From Symbiodinium natans (lineage: Eukaryota; Sar; Dinophyceae; Suessiales; Symbiodiniaceae), in contig CAJNDS010001668.1 in the NCBI GenBank assembly GCA_905221605.1, positions 124,001 to 188,000 on the forward strand: a DNA stretch of 64,000 nt, given 5' to 3'. The position numbers and the translations under genes are program-made. Under the pieces are notes generated by a model that saw nothing but the letters and a program-made list of their open reading frames with translations, made no database searches and was not told the origin of the DNA. Positions 53,913 to 63,950 of this stretch are shown piece by piece. Positions within the stretch are counted from its first letter, which is position 1. Each line of letters begins with the position of its first letter.

Positions 53913-54945
53913 ATGCTCTAACCAACTGCCCTACACAACAGCATTCCAAAACCGACAAACTTGCTCCATCAGTGGGCTGTCCAGAGCTCGCCAGTGCCAG
54001 CACCTATAGCTGACTTTCCCACTTAAGAGAAACCCTATTCTGTGCTTGTACTGGATATGTTTATACCACCTGAACTGCATTTCTGCTCAGGACAGTGGAA
54101 CTTGATTGCGCCATCAACTTCTATATACTGTCTGTGCGAAGCCGCGTGACACCCTCCCAACCCCTGTCGCTCATGATCGGAGACCATCCGCGGACCCAAA
54201 CCGCGTGACACCAATCTAGCCAAGTGCGTGACACCTTTTTTTCCCGGAGGAGAGGACCCCAAACGACTCCTGTTTGGGGAAGAAGCTACGCATGGATTCG
54301 CTGGCTCCGCTTTGGGATCATTAGCGCCCACAAACTCTGTCAGTGATTTCTGAGAAAAGAAGTGAAAAAGGAAAGAAACCGCAGCCACGACAACTTCCAC
54401 AGGGTTCTGGAGGCTCTTGAGCTTGCCAACATCAGGTCTCCCAGCCTCGAAATATCGTGTTTGGGGTATGCCCCCTGCCCTTTTTTTCGAGGCACTATCG
54501 TTTTGTGGTGGCTTTAGGGTTTAGACGTGTAGAAGATGGTTTGCCAGCCAACATCTCCTTTGGCGGCTTGGGGGTCTCATAGCATCGGGTGTTCGTCTCA
54601 GGGGCGCCCTCTCTTTGAGATCGATGCAGCTACCCCCGCTTCGGGCTCATGAGGGGTGTCTGGGTCTCTAAAAAGGGACACGGCCTCGAGGTTCCATAAA
54701 TGCTCTTTGCAAGCTCTTGGTACGTCGCCCCCTGACAAACCACCCTGACAAAAACAGCCTTTGCACAGGGGCACGCCGCAAAGGTCGAGTTTGGGGTTGT
54801 GTCGTGCAAGGTCGCTTCTGTAGCTTCCGAACCCAGAGCTCATTCGCCTGGTTATATGCATCTGCTCTTAGGGTTGGTCCACTCCACTGACCTTCTGAAA
54901 TGGGAAATGGGGTTCGGGTGTGGGACCGGACAGGGTCTTCCTCTC
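53913..54945. other. No gene recognised
   Basis: No exon supported. A short internal repeat of ACCGCGTGACACC occurs at about 54140-54235. Frames are short and unsupported. Confidence 0.4.
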
Positions 54946-55059
54946 TTTAGGGGCTTACAGGGTTCAAGGCCGAAGCATTCTCACAGAGGACGTCTTCTGT
55001 GTGCCCCTGGGCATGAGGCCTTGGCCCTTTCGGCTTTGGGAACGGGGATAAGACAACCC

Positions 55060-55250
55060 TCGAACCAACCCATCCGAGGACTGGAACGACCGCTCCGAGC
55101 ACCTCCACCGCTCGATAGCAAAAAGCACAGACAAGCGACACCGAACCAAAAAAATAAAGGAACAAGGATGGCGCACGCAACGGTGGTCTCCAGTCCTGGG
55201 GCATCGGATCGAAAAGGAACTCTTCGGAACTGACTGCGGCTCGGTTGTCC
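55060..55250 (-). CDS. Family copy 3, tail exon
   Basis: Text SSEEFLFDPMPQDWRPP is followed by a hydrophobic stretch (SLFLYFFGSVSLVCAFCYRA). It matches the tail of copy 2 at 47780-47990 in order and motif. The larger NTPase frame also crosses this region in another register and is not conserved there, which favours this frame. A hydrophobic C-terminus could anchor the product in a membrane. Confidence 0.4.
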
Positions 55251-55309
55251 TGAGGGCTGGACACATGCTGCTAGATATTCCTTGGGATGATCTGAGGGAC
55301 ATAAAAGTG

Positions 55310-57045
55310 GCATGATCCAAAAGCAGACCCCAGTCCTTGGCCAAAGGGTCGAACATGGGCTTCTGGGCATGAACCGGAACCGTGTTGTTCCTGGTATCCC
55401 AAACGCTAGACGCGTGCTGTGGCATCTTCTCCCTTTCGGGTGCAATGCTCTCTGTCTCGGGCTGGGACATGCCTGGATCGGTCTTCTTGTCGGCTGTGCT
55501 GGCGCTGCGTGTCTCTGGCTGAGGCCGTTCCTGGAACGGCCTGGCCCTGCCTATGTCATCTTTCGCTTCTTGGCAGATCTTGATTGCAGCATGGGATTTG
55601 TACTTTGATGCTTCTTCTTCAGAGAGCCCTTGTTCAGAAAACCGTACGCTGCTAAGAAACTCGAACCAGCCATTGGGGACGTGTGCGTTGACCACGATAG
55701 CCTTCAGTTGGGCCCTCGTAATGCCTTTGTAGAGGCCTGCACGTGTCGCCAGATCTCTGGCAGCTCCACAAATCGGTGCATCCAGCCCAATACACACCAC
55801 GATGAGCTGTTCTAGGCCATCAGCAACTGCAATGGTATCCAGGATAAGGTGCTCCATCTGCTGAGAGGGTTGAGTCCGCAATCTTCGAGCCCGTTCCGGT
55901 AGATGGAGCAGGGATTCCGCGAAACTGTAACAGCGATAGTGCTTGTGTGGAAGTCTGCGCTCCAGTTCTGGCTTCAAAGCCTTCTTCAGCTCCCGCAAAA
56001 AATCGTCATCTGGCACCAAGAGCGCGATCCGCTTGTGGAGGCTGAGGTCGGGATACTCCTTAGTGACGTGCACGATGGCGTCTGTGACATGCTTGGCATA
56101 CTGGGACATCAGGTCCTGCTCTCCGGAATCCTCGAAGATGAAGGACTTCAGTGCGGGTCCATCGGTGCCAGCAGCCACTGCAAGGGACTCCAACTGAAAA
56201 GATGATGCTCCCACTACGATCTGTCGCGTGCTGCGGACGACCTCTGTCAGCACCACCGACTCCATGGGTGGAATATTCACTTCCACGGCTGAGGATTGCG
56301 AATCGTCTGATAGAAGTAGTTGGTTGGTGCAGGTGACTCGATCAAGAGCGTCTCTTTCGACATCTGCTCGAAAGATGTTGTGAGCTTCATCAAGGACCAA
56401 CAGCTCAAACTTGTCCACCTTCTCTGCCGGAGCAAGGTTGATGCGGTCGTTTTCCAGCCTTGGGGAGAGAAACGAGCGGAAAGGCCTCTTCAAGACCACC
56501 AGTCGGGCCAGAAGGTTGCAGATCTCATTCCAGGACTCGGATTGCAGTTGGGATGTCAATCGTACAACCAGCCACTGTATGAAGTAATAGACGAGCTCAG
56601 TCGTGTAGGAGACGTAAAGCACACGAGCGGAGGCATCACCACGCAGTAGATCAATCACGCGCTGGACGGCCACAAAAGTCTTGCCTGCCCCGGCTGGGGC
56701 CGACAGGTGAACCGCATCGAAATGGTCGATTTCACGAAGGCACTTTCTCTGGTGAGGCGTCAGCTCCTTGAGCTGCAGCATGGCATCTTCGTACCAAAGG
56801 AAGAACCGCGTCTTGTCAACTTCGACTTGCCAGCTCGAATCCGACGAAGGACCGCGGATGCTGCTGCTGATGTGTCTTTGCAGGTTGTCACTCAGAACTT
56901 GGTCTCTGAGCCTGTGAAGGGCACCGATGCTGCGGACTTCCAGCCGGAATTTGAGCGCAGACAGGCCGGAGGGGAACCGATGTGTACCCACGTCCAGCAC
57001 AACAACATCTGGAAGACACTCCAGCACTAGCTGCCGCAGCTTCGG
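55310..57045 (-). CDS. Family copy 3, SF1-like P-loop NTPase/helicase
   Basis: A continuous minus-strand frame of about 580 residues, within a 739-residue open stretch (54964-57183). Counting from the first Met of that stretch: Walker A APAGAGKT at 162-169; DEAH Walker B at 265-268; LLLSDDSQ at 289-296; VVRSTRQIVVGA at 315-326; a motif V-like block near 443-466 (LILDTIAVADGLEQLIVVCI); and motif VI LYKGITRAQLKAIVV at 484-498. Order and spacing fit superfamily-1 helicases of the UvrD/Upf1 type, including the TRA signature of motif VI. Such proteins unwind or remodel nucleic acids using ATP. After residue 520 the chain is Ser/Glu-rich and disordered, ending FDPLAKDW. Exon D precedes it on the same strand and the tail exon follows. 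It is the intact counterpart of copy 2. Confidence 0.7.
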
Positions 57046-57124
57046 ACGACCTGGGTTGTCAAGGGAGTGCGTGAGCTCAAGGTCCCAAACTGTCGCACAT
57101 GATACATGTATGTACATGTCATGT

Positions 57125-57635
57125 CCCTTAGGTCCCGACCAAGATGGTGCAGCATCTCCGAGGTGGCCACCGAGGTGTCGCAAATGTGTGAGGCCTCAAA
57201 TACATCGTCTTCGCCGCCTTCGCCCTCGCACCGCACAGTCCATGTCACCAGAGTGTTTGCTTCGCATGTCGTGCTGCTGGAGCCCTTCTGCGCTTCGACT
57301 GTTCCTCTACGCCAGCAGTTCCGCTCCTCGCACCAAGCGTCGACCACGCAGCCCTTTGGGAAACGCTCTTCAAGCTCTTCGGCAACATCAATCTCATCAT
57401 ACTGCCAGCCCATGCTGTCGGCGGCTGCCAGCTCGACTTTCTGCAAGCCCCCCACGCCTTGGCCCGGAAAGACGGCCGCCTTGAGACGCTGCCCATACTC
57501 AAGACGAGCTTCCTTGACATTCTCCATCCACTGCGTGTACCAACCACAGCCCATTTCGGTTTGTCCGTCGTACAGCTTGTGGCAGAAGCACTGAAGGCCA
57601 TCTTTGTCAGGATCTGGGTCGTGCTTGCCATAGCC
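57125..57635 (-). CDS. Family copy 3, exon D (SH3/agenet-like)
   Basis: From a GAG acceptor-like site near 57636 the exon starts YGKHDPD in the same way as copy 2, and continues MGCGWYTQWMENVKEARLEY, CVVDAWCEERNCWRRGTVEA, and ASHICDTSVATSEMLHHLGR. Conserved D-A-W-C-E, W-R-R-G-x-V and CDT-x-VAT blocks match copy 2. The NTPase frame begins about 80 bases downstream in another register, so a short intron or a shift lies at 57045-57125. This implies that D and the NTPase are parts of one protein. Confidence 0.55.
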
Positions 57636-57934
57636 TCATTGGACGGCATCATAGAGCGGACTCACTAGTGACTAGTGGATGGGATGCTTTCATTATCTTC
57701 CGTGGCTGTGTTGGATCGAGGGGTTTCATCGCAACGGGGCTTAAGAAGGGCAGAGGGGACAGGGAGAACACGCAAAATCATCCTAAAGGAGCGACGGATT
57801 GCAGCGGTTTGCCGGCTCTGGCTCCCGCACAACACAGATTGGCAAGGTTGCGGCCTTTCAATCTATGCAGACTCTCTCGACTCTTCGAAGGGGTTGGGAG
57901 GCCCTGGCTGAAAAGCATGGTAGAATGATGGCGC

Positions 57935-57985
57935 GTCGCGGCTGATGCTGATGCTGGTTGATGCTGGCTGATGCTGGCTGGCTGA
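57935..57985. repeat. GATGCTGGCT short tandem repeat
   Basis: About five imperfect units of GATGCTGGCT/GATGCTGGTT. Confidence 0.8.
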
Positions 57986-58160
57986 TGTTGTAGAAGTCTA
58001 TGCAGTAGTGATGGGCCCCAACATCTGGTTCACGCACGCACCTGCTTGCCGACCATTCTCTTGCATTCCCTCCAGATCTTGGAAAGCCGGGGGGGGTCCA
58101 TGAGGCTGGTAGTAAGAGAGTTGCCGATACTATCGAGTTCTGTTCAACTTCTGGTCCTGC

Positions 58161-58700
58161 TTACACACAGACACAGAGTATGGCATTCTGTCCACAAACA
58201 GTGTGAATGCTAGGCGTCCTCGTGAAAGACTGATACCCGAAGCAGACATCGACTACAGCCCGAAGTGCTTTGGACGACTTGCCAGGAAAATAACCAGGGC
58301 CCGGACCATCATCTGTTTCGGCAAGAAAGACGCAGGCAATGGAATCTTGTGCCCCCTCATTGGATGCCGCAGATAGCCAGGCAGCTGCATACTTCCCAGG
58401 ATATGAAATCCAGCAAGTCTGAGCACCGGGGTTGATGCGCCCTCGAAATGACACCTGCGTAGAGAAGCTACTGGCAGGCCGCCCTTTCGGAATCAACAAT
58501 AATGCCTCCTCGGAAAACCACTTGGCGCAGGTGTCCTGCAAGAATAGGGCTGCCGGTCTGTGAGGCGGGATTGGCCGGACAACTACCGGTCCCCATGACT
58601 CTTTGCAAACCTGCACCCTCGGATCAAGTGAACCAAGTGAATACAAGCCGGTGAAAAGCCAGCACATGTTGACTACAAGATGTTTGCAGCCTGCCTCCCG
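58161..58700 (-). CDS. Possible exon of family copy 3, unknown domain
   Basis: The minus-strand frame reads PVVVRPIPPHRPAALFLQDT, KWFSEEALLLIPKGRPASSF, RGRINPGAQTCWISYPGKYA and IACVFLAETDDGPGPGYFPG. The text is protein-like for about 140 residues. It lies between exons C and D of copy 3 on the same strand; copy 2 has only repeats in the corresponding place, so it may be an insertion, a lost exon or a separate gene. No family recognised. The last 25 residues, with CVCV at the end, look intronic. Confidence 0.4.
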   Translation of the reverse strand, partial: REAGCKHLVVNMCWLFTGLYSLGSLDPRVQVCKESWGPVVVRPIPPHRPAALFLQDTCAKWFSEEALLLIPKGRPASSFSTQVSFRGRINPGAQTCWISYPGKYAAAWLSAASNEGAQDSIACVFLAETDDGPGPGYFPGKSSKALRAVVDVCFGYQSFTRTPSIHTVCGQNAILCVCV

Positions 58701-59179
58701 AGTCGTTTCATCTTTCTCCTGCGATCGCATTCAGACACATCCACCCCCAGAATGATGGTGAGCTGTTCCCTCCCTGTTTGTCGTTTTGCTTTCTTTGATG
58801 CTTCGGATCAGAAAATTGATCTGAACAACTTGGCCGCAACCTTGAGATAGCTCAGGCTTGGTAGCGAATGGCTGTGTGATGTACAAATGAGGGGATGTTC
58901 CAGTTCCTCGGGACAGTCAGTATGCTTCCTATAGCATGCAGGACTATACTGTATGGGCATAACCTTGGTCCCAGAGGGTGGCAAGGCCTATATGCGAGTA
59001 TCCGCCGGTCTCCTGTTCCCCTCACCTCAGACATGTTCAGAACTGTGTCAGCCGGTTTCCCGTTTGCCGTCCAGAGCACTGCGAATGACTCGCAAGCTTG
59101 TTTGGGCCTTGATGTGCAAATATGCAAGACATTGCAAATACCGGTGATTTTGGCATGTTCTGGGTAGCCCCTGCCCGGC

Positions 59180-59809
59180 CCCCTTCATCACCCCCCCGAA
59201 GAACCCACACACGCGCGGGGGAACTCCGGCCTTCTTCAGGTTCTCCTCCTCCCTTCTAAGCTTGGTCTGCAGTTCCTCAAGGAGGTCCGCAGGCAACTCT
59301 GCCTTGCGTGCTTCCTCTGCAATCCAGCTCAATTCTTCCCATCTCTGCCTGGGAGAGTCAATGCCGAAGGCGCTGTGAAACTTCGTGAAGACTTGCAGAC
59401 GGTCTTGGCCTTTGATGTTGCCAGCCGTCACCCCGATATCCCCAATGTTCGTAGCTGCAACTTCTCGGAGACATCGCGCGAAGCCTTCTTCGGACTCCAC
59501 GTCCAAACGCCACTCCACTGCCTTCTGAACAATCAAGCTTTGTGGATCGAACCGAATCGGGATCTTCCATCTCGAAACAATCGGTTTTATCCGTTCCGAA
59601 ATAGCCACGCAGGCGATGAGTCGATCAACACGCTCGCGGAAAGTTTTGTCGTCACAACCACTCAGCCCTTCGCCTCTTCTTCCAAACAATGCTGCCCCAA
59701 CCAGTTCGCCGCGATGGATCAGAAACTGGGCCGACTCAGATTCAGCCTGTGGCCCCCGAGCAGTTGCCCTAAAACCCGATGCAACCTGTCCCACCATGAG
59801 ACTCCTTCC
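59180..59809 (-). CDS. Family copy 3, exon C
   Basis: The exon opens at a TTTGCTTTGCAG acceptor near 59810 and reads AQFLIHRGELVGAALFGRRG, ISERIKPIVSRWKIPIRFDP, WRLDVESEEGFARCLREVAA and WIAEEARKAELPADLLEELQ before a Lys/Glu-rich helix. The RWKIPIRFDPQS block matches copies 1 and 2, which are closer to each other than to this one. The last clear coding text is near 59200 (VPPRVCGFF). Function unknown; the C-terminal half is predicted helical from its heptad-like Leu/Glu pattern. Confidence 0.65.
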
Positions 59810-59824
59810 CTGCAAAGCAAATTA

Positions 59825-59960
59825 CTAGCTCCGGGCCTGCAAAGCTATTGACTTCAGGTGGAAGGACCAGGCGAAGTCGTGCTTGCCGCTCAGCAGGAAT
59901 TTACGGTAGACCCGTTGTACCTCGCTCTCCTCGCGCTGTGCACAGCGTTTGCAGGGTGTA
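59825..59960 (-). CDS. Family copy 3, exon B
   Basis: Minus-strand text EESEVQRVYRKFLLSGKHDF then AWSFHLKSIALQARS, matching exon B of copy 1. A TAG closes the frame about 15 bases before the acceptor of exon C, and the 9-mer CTTTGCAGG occurs twice, 27 bases apart, across this junction. Either the intron is extremely small or the donor lies further upstream within the exon. Confidence 0.55.
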
Positions 59961-60103
59961 TGGGGCGGAGGGAGGGGTGGGGGGGAAGGCAGAAGTGGCC
60001 TGGTCTAGCTATTCTCACACACCGACGCACAGTTGGCAATTCTGAATTCAATCAGACTCAAATTCCACTTGTGTCCTCTGCAGGCATCTTACCTAAGCAC
60101 CGG

Positions 60104-60613
60104 TCACGTCTTGAAATTCTGAATACTATCCTTGTCAGATTGTTCCTTCCTGCAGAAGCAACGATGCTTTCCAGTCAAGTCGCGAACTTTCTCTGTCAAG
60201 TCTTCTATTCTCAGGGGCTTGCTGTCAACTTTGATCTTCAAAGCTGATGTCCTCCGCTCCTCTCGGAGCGACTGCATTAACTCTGGCATGCGGTCTCGCT
60301 CCTTCTCGCAGTTACGGCTGCCGCCATCGGTGATCATCAAGATGTAGACCCAGACCAAGGCATCTCGGACTTCGAAAGGTTGTAGCAAGCTTTGCATGGC
60401 TTGCAGAACCCTGTTCTGCCACTTTCCAAACCATTTGTCACCTTCAGTGTCTTCCATGAAGTCGCCCTGTCTGCCAAAGGCCCAGCCGATGTTGAGCTCG
60501 CGGCACAAGGCCTCGACATGATTATAGTGTTCTGACGCGCAGGACGCACACACGTGGATCTCTGCTTCTTCTTGCGGCAGGTCATTGGGCTGCTCCAGGT
60601 GAGAAGCAGCATC
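60104..60613 (-). CDS. Family copy 3, exon A (TIR-like)
   Basis: From a CTGCCAG acceptor-like site at 60614 the exon reads IHVCASCASEHYNHVEALCR, then GDFMEDTEGDKWFGKWQNRV, then VWVYILMITDGGSRNCEKER. It then has DLTEKVRDLT, which is also present in copy 1 in changed form. The S-R-N-C-E-K-E stretch lines up with the S-x-W-C-x-x-E motif of TIR domains, with Asn in place of Trp. The acidic turn before K-W-F fits the BB-loop region in position. I regard a TIR-like fold as plausible but unproven. It is the most upstream exon of copy 3 that I can see and may continue 5' of 60644. Confidence 0.55.
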   Translation of the reverse strand, partial: DAASHLEQPNDLPQEEAEIHVCASCASEHYNHVEALCRELNIGWAFGRQGDFMEDTEGDKWFGKWQNRVLQAMQSLLQPFEVRDALVWVYILMITDGGSRNCEKERDRMPELMQSLREERRTSALKIKVDSKPLRIEDLTEKVRDLTGKHRCFCRKEQSDKDSIQNFKT

Positions 60614-60644
60614 CTGGCAGTTTGCGTAGGAGGCGCCGACTTAC

Positions 60645-62495
60645 AGAAAGCCAACTGGCAACTCTACGATGCCGCCATTACGCATGCACGATCGCCTAAA
60701 CTCAGGGAGGCCGGCCCGGACTATGACAGCCACACCCCACTTGAGGTAACCACCATGTCAAGAGAAATTTCACGCTGCAGAAGGAGGAGACAAGATTTGT
60801 TCGGGGGGGAACGGAGCAGTGGGCATGATGCTCCTCCAGCAACGCCCCACGAACTCTTCATCACTCAGATCAAGATCTAGAAACGATGTCGAGAAACGGA
60901 AGAACCTCGTCTCTCTTTCTTCGTTCCCCCTCAAAGCGCAGCTCTGGGTTTACACAGGCTTCCCAACGCGAGACTCCTCCAGCTCCGTTCCCATTCAATT
61001 TTTTCCGAGTTGTGATTGGTTTGCGAGTTCACCGTCTTGGTGTTTGGGACCGGAGTCCGTACTGCTATGTACTACCACAATACTTGAGCAGCAGAGGCTG
61101 ACTGTACAGGTAGAAGCTCTCCGCTACTGGTACCACTACTGAGGGTGGGACCTCAAGCCTATGAGGTCTTTGCCTCAGCCTCTCACTAGAGGGTGGCACC
61201 TCTTGCTGCAAAGCTTCACCAACCACTCCTCTTCTTCCCTAGTCGGTCAGAGGGCAGCCCCAATCTGTGGGTCCCTCCTCCACCCTCATCCCTTTCGTGT
61301 CAGTAAGAGGGCAGCCCTCTGGTGTACAGCAAGACATTCTGCACTGAACCTGCGACCCCTCGGCCACAGGCACCAATTACCTGTACAAATTAGTTGCTTG
61401 GCCCATCTAACAGGGTTGTCCGCTGAGAGGGAAAGTACTGCCATATCTGCTCAGCCTGCAGCCCTGTGGGCCCTGGGCAGTGAAGTCCGCCAATTCACAG
61501 CCCGAGGATGCCACCTCCACACTGCCAAGTGTCTGGCGCCCCAGGTCTCTGTGTGGAGGGTTCCAGAAAACACCTCTAGAAAGCTACCCTGTGCGAGGGT
61601 GGATGGGACCACCTGGACAAGGCTTATGTCGACAGGTTTGGGGACACTGCACCCCTCAACTCGGTATATTTGGCGCAGGGTCGACGCCTCCCCTCAACAA
61701 GGCGCGGGGACCACGCTTTCCCCTCAATTCCCCCATGCACAAAGTGCACTGGCGCGGGGAAACACGCCGAGCAGAAGCCAAACCCATAAACATAAACCTC
61801 AAGCAGCGCCTAAAGCGGAATCTTGCCTCTGGTAGCTATCCCACTCTCAAGCACTGCTGTCGGCCGTTCCCATTCAACCCAGCATCCACTCACTTTCCGG
61901 GTTTCCTGACGCCTCGCCTGGTAGACCTGACAACCGAACCCTTCAATATTCAACGGAGCCTTGAGGCAGCCAGGAGGGGACATCACGGGCTGACTCAAGT
62001 GCGGTCTGCATGTCATGAATCAAGATGAACAAATATTGGGTCGCCGTGGCGGCATGTGTGACCCTTACTACACGACAAAAGCTTCCTGAAACTTTCCCAT
62101 GACATCACAAACCCTAGACAACAACCCCAACTGCAACTCGCTGACTCACTTCCGGCTATTCAGCGATGCTTCACTGACACGTCTGCGCACGCCGGTGCAC
62201 GCGTGCGCACGTGCGCGCATGTGCTCCCCACCCCGGCCTCAGGCTTCCGTGCTGCCCGAGCTCTTCTTTCCATTATCGCAAGCCCCGGGTTAAATGCGAA
62301 ATCCCTGATCTCCAGAAGGAACCTGCTATATGACAAGATCTCTGCTAGCTCCCCGGTTCCCCTGTCGCTGGTGGCAGACTTTCCAGGCAACAGGGCCTCG
62401 GCATCGGCCTTGGAAGCGTCGGTCGAAGCATTCTCTGCCTCAGTCCCAGAGCTTGGCTGGGCCCCGGAACAGTCGGGCTCTCACACTTGGGAGGC
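60645..62495. other. No gene recognised
   Basis: The longest frame (61161-61835, plus) has a Ser/Pro/Leu/His-rich composition without domains. I see nothing else to annotate. Confidence 0.4.
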
Positions 62496-62502
62496 ATCTA
62501 TC

Positions 62503-62541
62503 TATCTATATATATATATATACATATCTATATCTATCTAG
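62503..62541. repeat. TA/TCTA microsatellite
   Basis: ATCT and TA units over about 40 bases. Confidence 0.9.
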
Positions 62542-62576
62542 AGGGAACGTGCAAATGGGGCGCAAACTGAAAAGCA

Positions 62577-62714
62577 GACACTCAGACACTCAGACACTCA
62601 GACACTCAGACACTCAGACACTCACAAACTGAAAAGCAGACACTCAGACACTCAGACACTCAGACACTCAGACACCTAGACACTCAGACACTCAGACACT
62701 CAGACACTCAGACA
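62577..62714. repeat. CAGACACT octamer array
   Basis: Two blocks of CAGACACT octamers, about fifteen units, split by CACAAACTGAAAAGCAGACA. The complementary octamer AGTGTCTG is arrayed at 62847-62922 and 63356-63446. Confidence 0.95.
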
Positions 62715-63355
62715 AACAGCCATTTTCTTTTGGAGGGGACCTGCTTGCTTGCCGGTCTCGTACCCAAGTATAGTAGAAAAGTGATTTTCTGAAGAAGTTG
62801 GGTAGTAAGAAAGCCGCGTGGATTATGTGTTTGAGTGTCTGCGTAGTTGGAAGTGTCTGAGTGTCTGAGTGTCTGAGTGTCTGAGTGTCTGAGTGTCTGA
62901 GTGTCTGAGTGTCTGAGTGTCTGCTCCGCGGTAGTAATAAAGCCGTGTGGATTATGTGTTAGTCAGACTCTTCAAGACCAACTCACGTCCGAGGGTCCGA
63001 ACTGAAAGGCAGACAGTCAGACACTCAGACAGTCAGACACTCAGACAGTCAGACACTCAGACAGTCAGATAGTCAGACAAACCGCCATTTTCTTCTGGAG
63101 GAGTCTTGCTTGCTCACCGGTCTCCGACCCAAGTACAGCAGAAAAGTGATTTTCCTATGAAGTTGGGTAGTAATAAACCCGCGTGGATCATGTGTTTGAC
63201 TGTCTGCGTAGTTGGGGAGGGAACGTGCAAATGGGGCGCAGGAGTCTTGCTTGCTCACCGGTCTCGTACCCAAGTACAGCAGAACAGTGATTTTCCTATG
63301 AAGTTGGGTAGTAATAAACCCGTGTGGATTATGTGTTTGACTGTCTGCGTAGTTG
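62715..63355. repeat. Three copies of a unit of about 125 bp between octamer arrays
   Basis: A unit running from CTTGCTTGC through AGAAAAGTGATTTTC and GAAGTTGGGTAGTAATAAA to GTCTGCGTAGTTGG occurs at about 62740-62850, 63100-63215 and 63243-63357. Between the first two lie AGTGTCTG units (62847-62922) and CAGACAGT/CAGACACT units (63010-63076). Frames crossing the unit are by-products. Confidence 0.85.
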
Positions 63356-63446
63356 GGAGTGTCTGAGTGTCTGAGTGTCTGAGTGTCTGAGTGTCTGAGT
63401 GTCTGAGTGTCTGAGTGTCTGAGTGTCTGAGTGTCTGAGTGTCTGC
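63356..63446. repeat. AGTGTCTG octamer array
   Basis: About eleven units of GAGTGTCT in the orientation opposite to 62577-62714, ending TGCTCCGCG as does the array at 62847-62930. Confidence 0.95.
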
Positions 63447-63482
63447 TCCGCGAAATCGTCCCCTCTTTGCGTGTTCAATCTC

Positions 63483-63505
63483 TATATTTATATATATATA
63501 TATAC
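63483..63505. repeat. TA microsatellite
   Basis: TA dinucleotides over about 20 bases. Confidence 0.9.
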
Positions 63506-63950
63506 TCCATAATACCTATGTAACGCTTAAGGCTGCTGCGGAAGAGCTCGGAATCATGGAGGGATCATCAGAAGAATCATGGCCGGGCGCGGGCTCTGCT
63601 CTTCAGAACCAAGCAGCACACCCAGGGAGACTTGGGTGCTCCCAAGATGTGCAAGGCCGTCGGTTAGCTTAGGGCCTGTTGGGGATGTTCAGGGTTCGGG
63701 CTCCGTGCAGGCTGCAGCAGCCTGCGATGCTGGGTGTGCACTTTCTTGCTTTGTCAACTTCTGTACATTCTAAGGTGAAAAAAATGCTTGGGTGCTCATT
63801 GCAGAGGCACAGGGGGGATGAGGTGCTGGGGGCTGAGAGCTTTCTGCCTGTAGCGGTGCCAGCTCACAGTGCTTGAGCCAAGGGCGTAAGGCAAACGTTC
63901 AGAGCCTTGAGCTGGTCGGGTTTCTTCAGTGGGATGCAATATGGGTGTAT

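Noticed and set aside
53900-53955. tRNA gene on the minus strand
   Set aside because: CAGTTGGTTAGAGC resembles a D-arm/A box, but the D stem pairs poorly and no T-arm/B box follows at the right distance.
56927-57594. Plus-strand frames of 160-185 residues
   Set aside because: They are antisense to exon D of copy 3, whose minus-strand frame is conserved with copy 2.
61161-62028. Plus-strand frames of 224 and 182 residues
   Set aside because: Two overlapping registers are equally open, composition is Ser/Pro/Leu/His-rich, and no domain is visible.
63073-63366. Short frames on both strands containing repeated text
   Set aside because: They are made of the 125-bp repeat unit between octamer arrays.
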